Source: JAZRYE01 sp045600585
GTDB taxonomy: Bacteria > Bacillota_I > Bacilli_A > RFN20 > CAG-826
Direction: 5' to 3'
DNA: 60,427 bases
Assembly: GCA_045600585.1 (NCBI GenBank)
Contig: JAZRYE010000014.1
Location: 1 to 60,427, forward strand
A program made the position numbers and the translations under genes. The notes beneath the pieces are model-generated. The model ran no database searches. It worked only from the letters and a program-made list of their open reading frames with translations, and had not been told where the DNA came from. Of the stretch, positions 60,356 through 60,427 are shown piece after piece (within the stretch, counting starts at the first letter, position 1; every line of letters begins with the position of its first letter).

Positions 60356-60427
60356 ATTGCATCTCTATATCTCAAAATAGTTCTATTTTTAACCGCTTTT
60401 TCTAAAAATATTCTAACCTTGTCATTC
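60343..60427 (-). CDS. possible C-terminal end of a minus-strand gene (partial)
   Basis: Entering from the right edge, one minus-strand frame reads 27 codons (ending in EKAVKNRTILRYRDAIKKK) before TAA at 60345-60343. The basic, helical composition looks coding, and the stop lies inside the shared terminator hairpin, as also happens at glgP. It is too short to name. Confidence 0.4.
   Translation of the reverse strand, partial: NDKVRIFLEKAVKNRTILRYRDAIKKK

Overview
The window is AT-rich bacterial chromosome with the standard genetic code: UGA ends genes, for example in the ATGA overlaps mutS2/uvrC, nifZ/thiI and the metalloprotease/ysgA-like pair. Gene order is that of the Bacilli (low-GC Firmicutes): ysgA-pheS-pheT, ezrA-nifZ-thiI, infC-rpmI-rplT, dnaB-dnaI, polA-mutM-coaE and ileS-lspA-rluD. 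The division cluster holds only mraZ, rsmH, a small membrane protein, ftsA and ftsZ, with no murein genes between them. That is the Mollicutes-like arrangement, so a reduced, possibly wall-less, glycogen-storing relative of Bacilli/Tenericutes (for instance an uncultured gut lineage) is the best guess. I see no prophage, insertion sequence, CRISPR array or rRNA operon.

Layout. 1-6.2 kb: tRNA-Arg, the repair/ribosome-rescue pair mutS2-uvrC, rnhC, rluD. 6.2-9.9 kb: lspA and ileS behind an Ile T-box. 9.9-16 kb: a secreted nuclease lipoprotein and the short division cluster, with MraZ boxes over the mraZ start. 16-21.5 kb: DUF177, pheT, pheS, a ysgA-like methylase and a DUF45 metalloprotease. 21.5-28.6 kb: a DUF523 (TudS-like) protein, glgP-glgB, and divergently ackA-nrnA. 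28.7-38 kb: replication and repair (dnaE, polA, a mutM-coaE fusion, dnaI, dnaB) followed by a DnaA-box cluster. 38.1-42.4 kb: pfkA, thrS and infC-rpmI-rplT behind an L20-type attenuator. 42.4-47.5 kb: thiI, nifZ, ezrA, rpsD with a structured leader. 47.5-51.2 kb: pncB, a YtpR-like protein, trmB, pepV. 51.2-60.4 kb: an ECF transporter S subunit, then one apparent operon glgC-glgD-glgA-leuS-coaX-lipoprotein, and a small membrane protein.

How it fits together. Glycogen is made by GlgC/GlgD, GlgA and GlgB and broken down by GlgP; PfkA and AckA feed fermentative ATP production. CoaX, the CoaE half of the fusion, PncB and an ECF S subunit point to reliance on imported vitamins for CoA and NAD. Translation control is rich in RNA elements: the ileS T-box, the infC attenuator with an AUU start codon, and the rpsD leader.

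The observations I rate highest are the in-frame MutM-CoaE fusion, the DnaA-box cluster between dnaB-dnaI and pfkA, several near-perfect palindromes placed like operators (pfkA, pepV, glgB/ackA, ftsA), the Arg-for-Lys change in the DnaI Walker A motif, and several genes whose -10 box leaves almost no 5' leader. All functional calls come from reading motifs and context; no database search was run.
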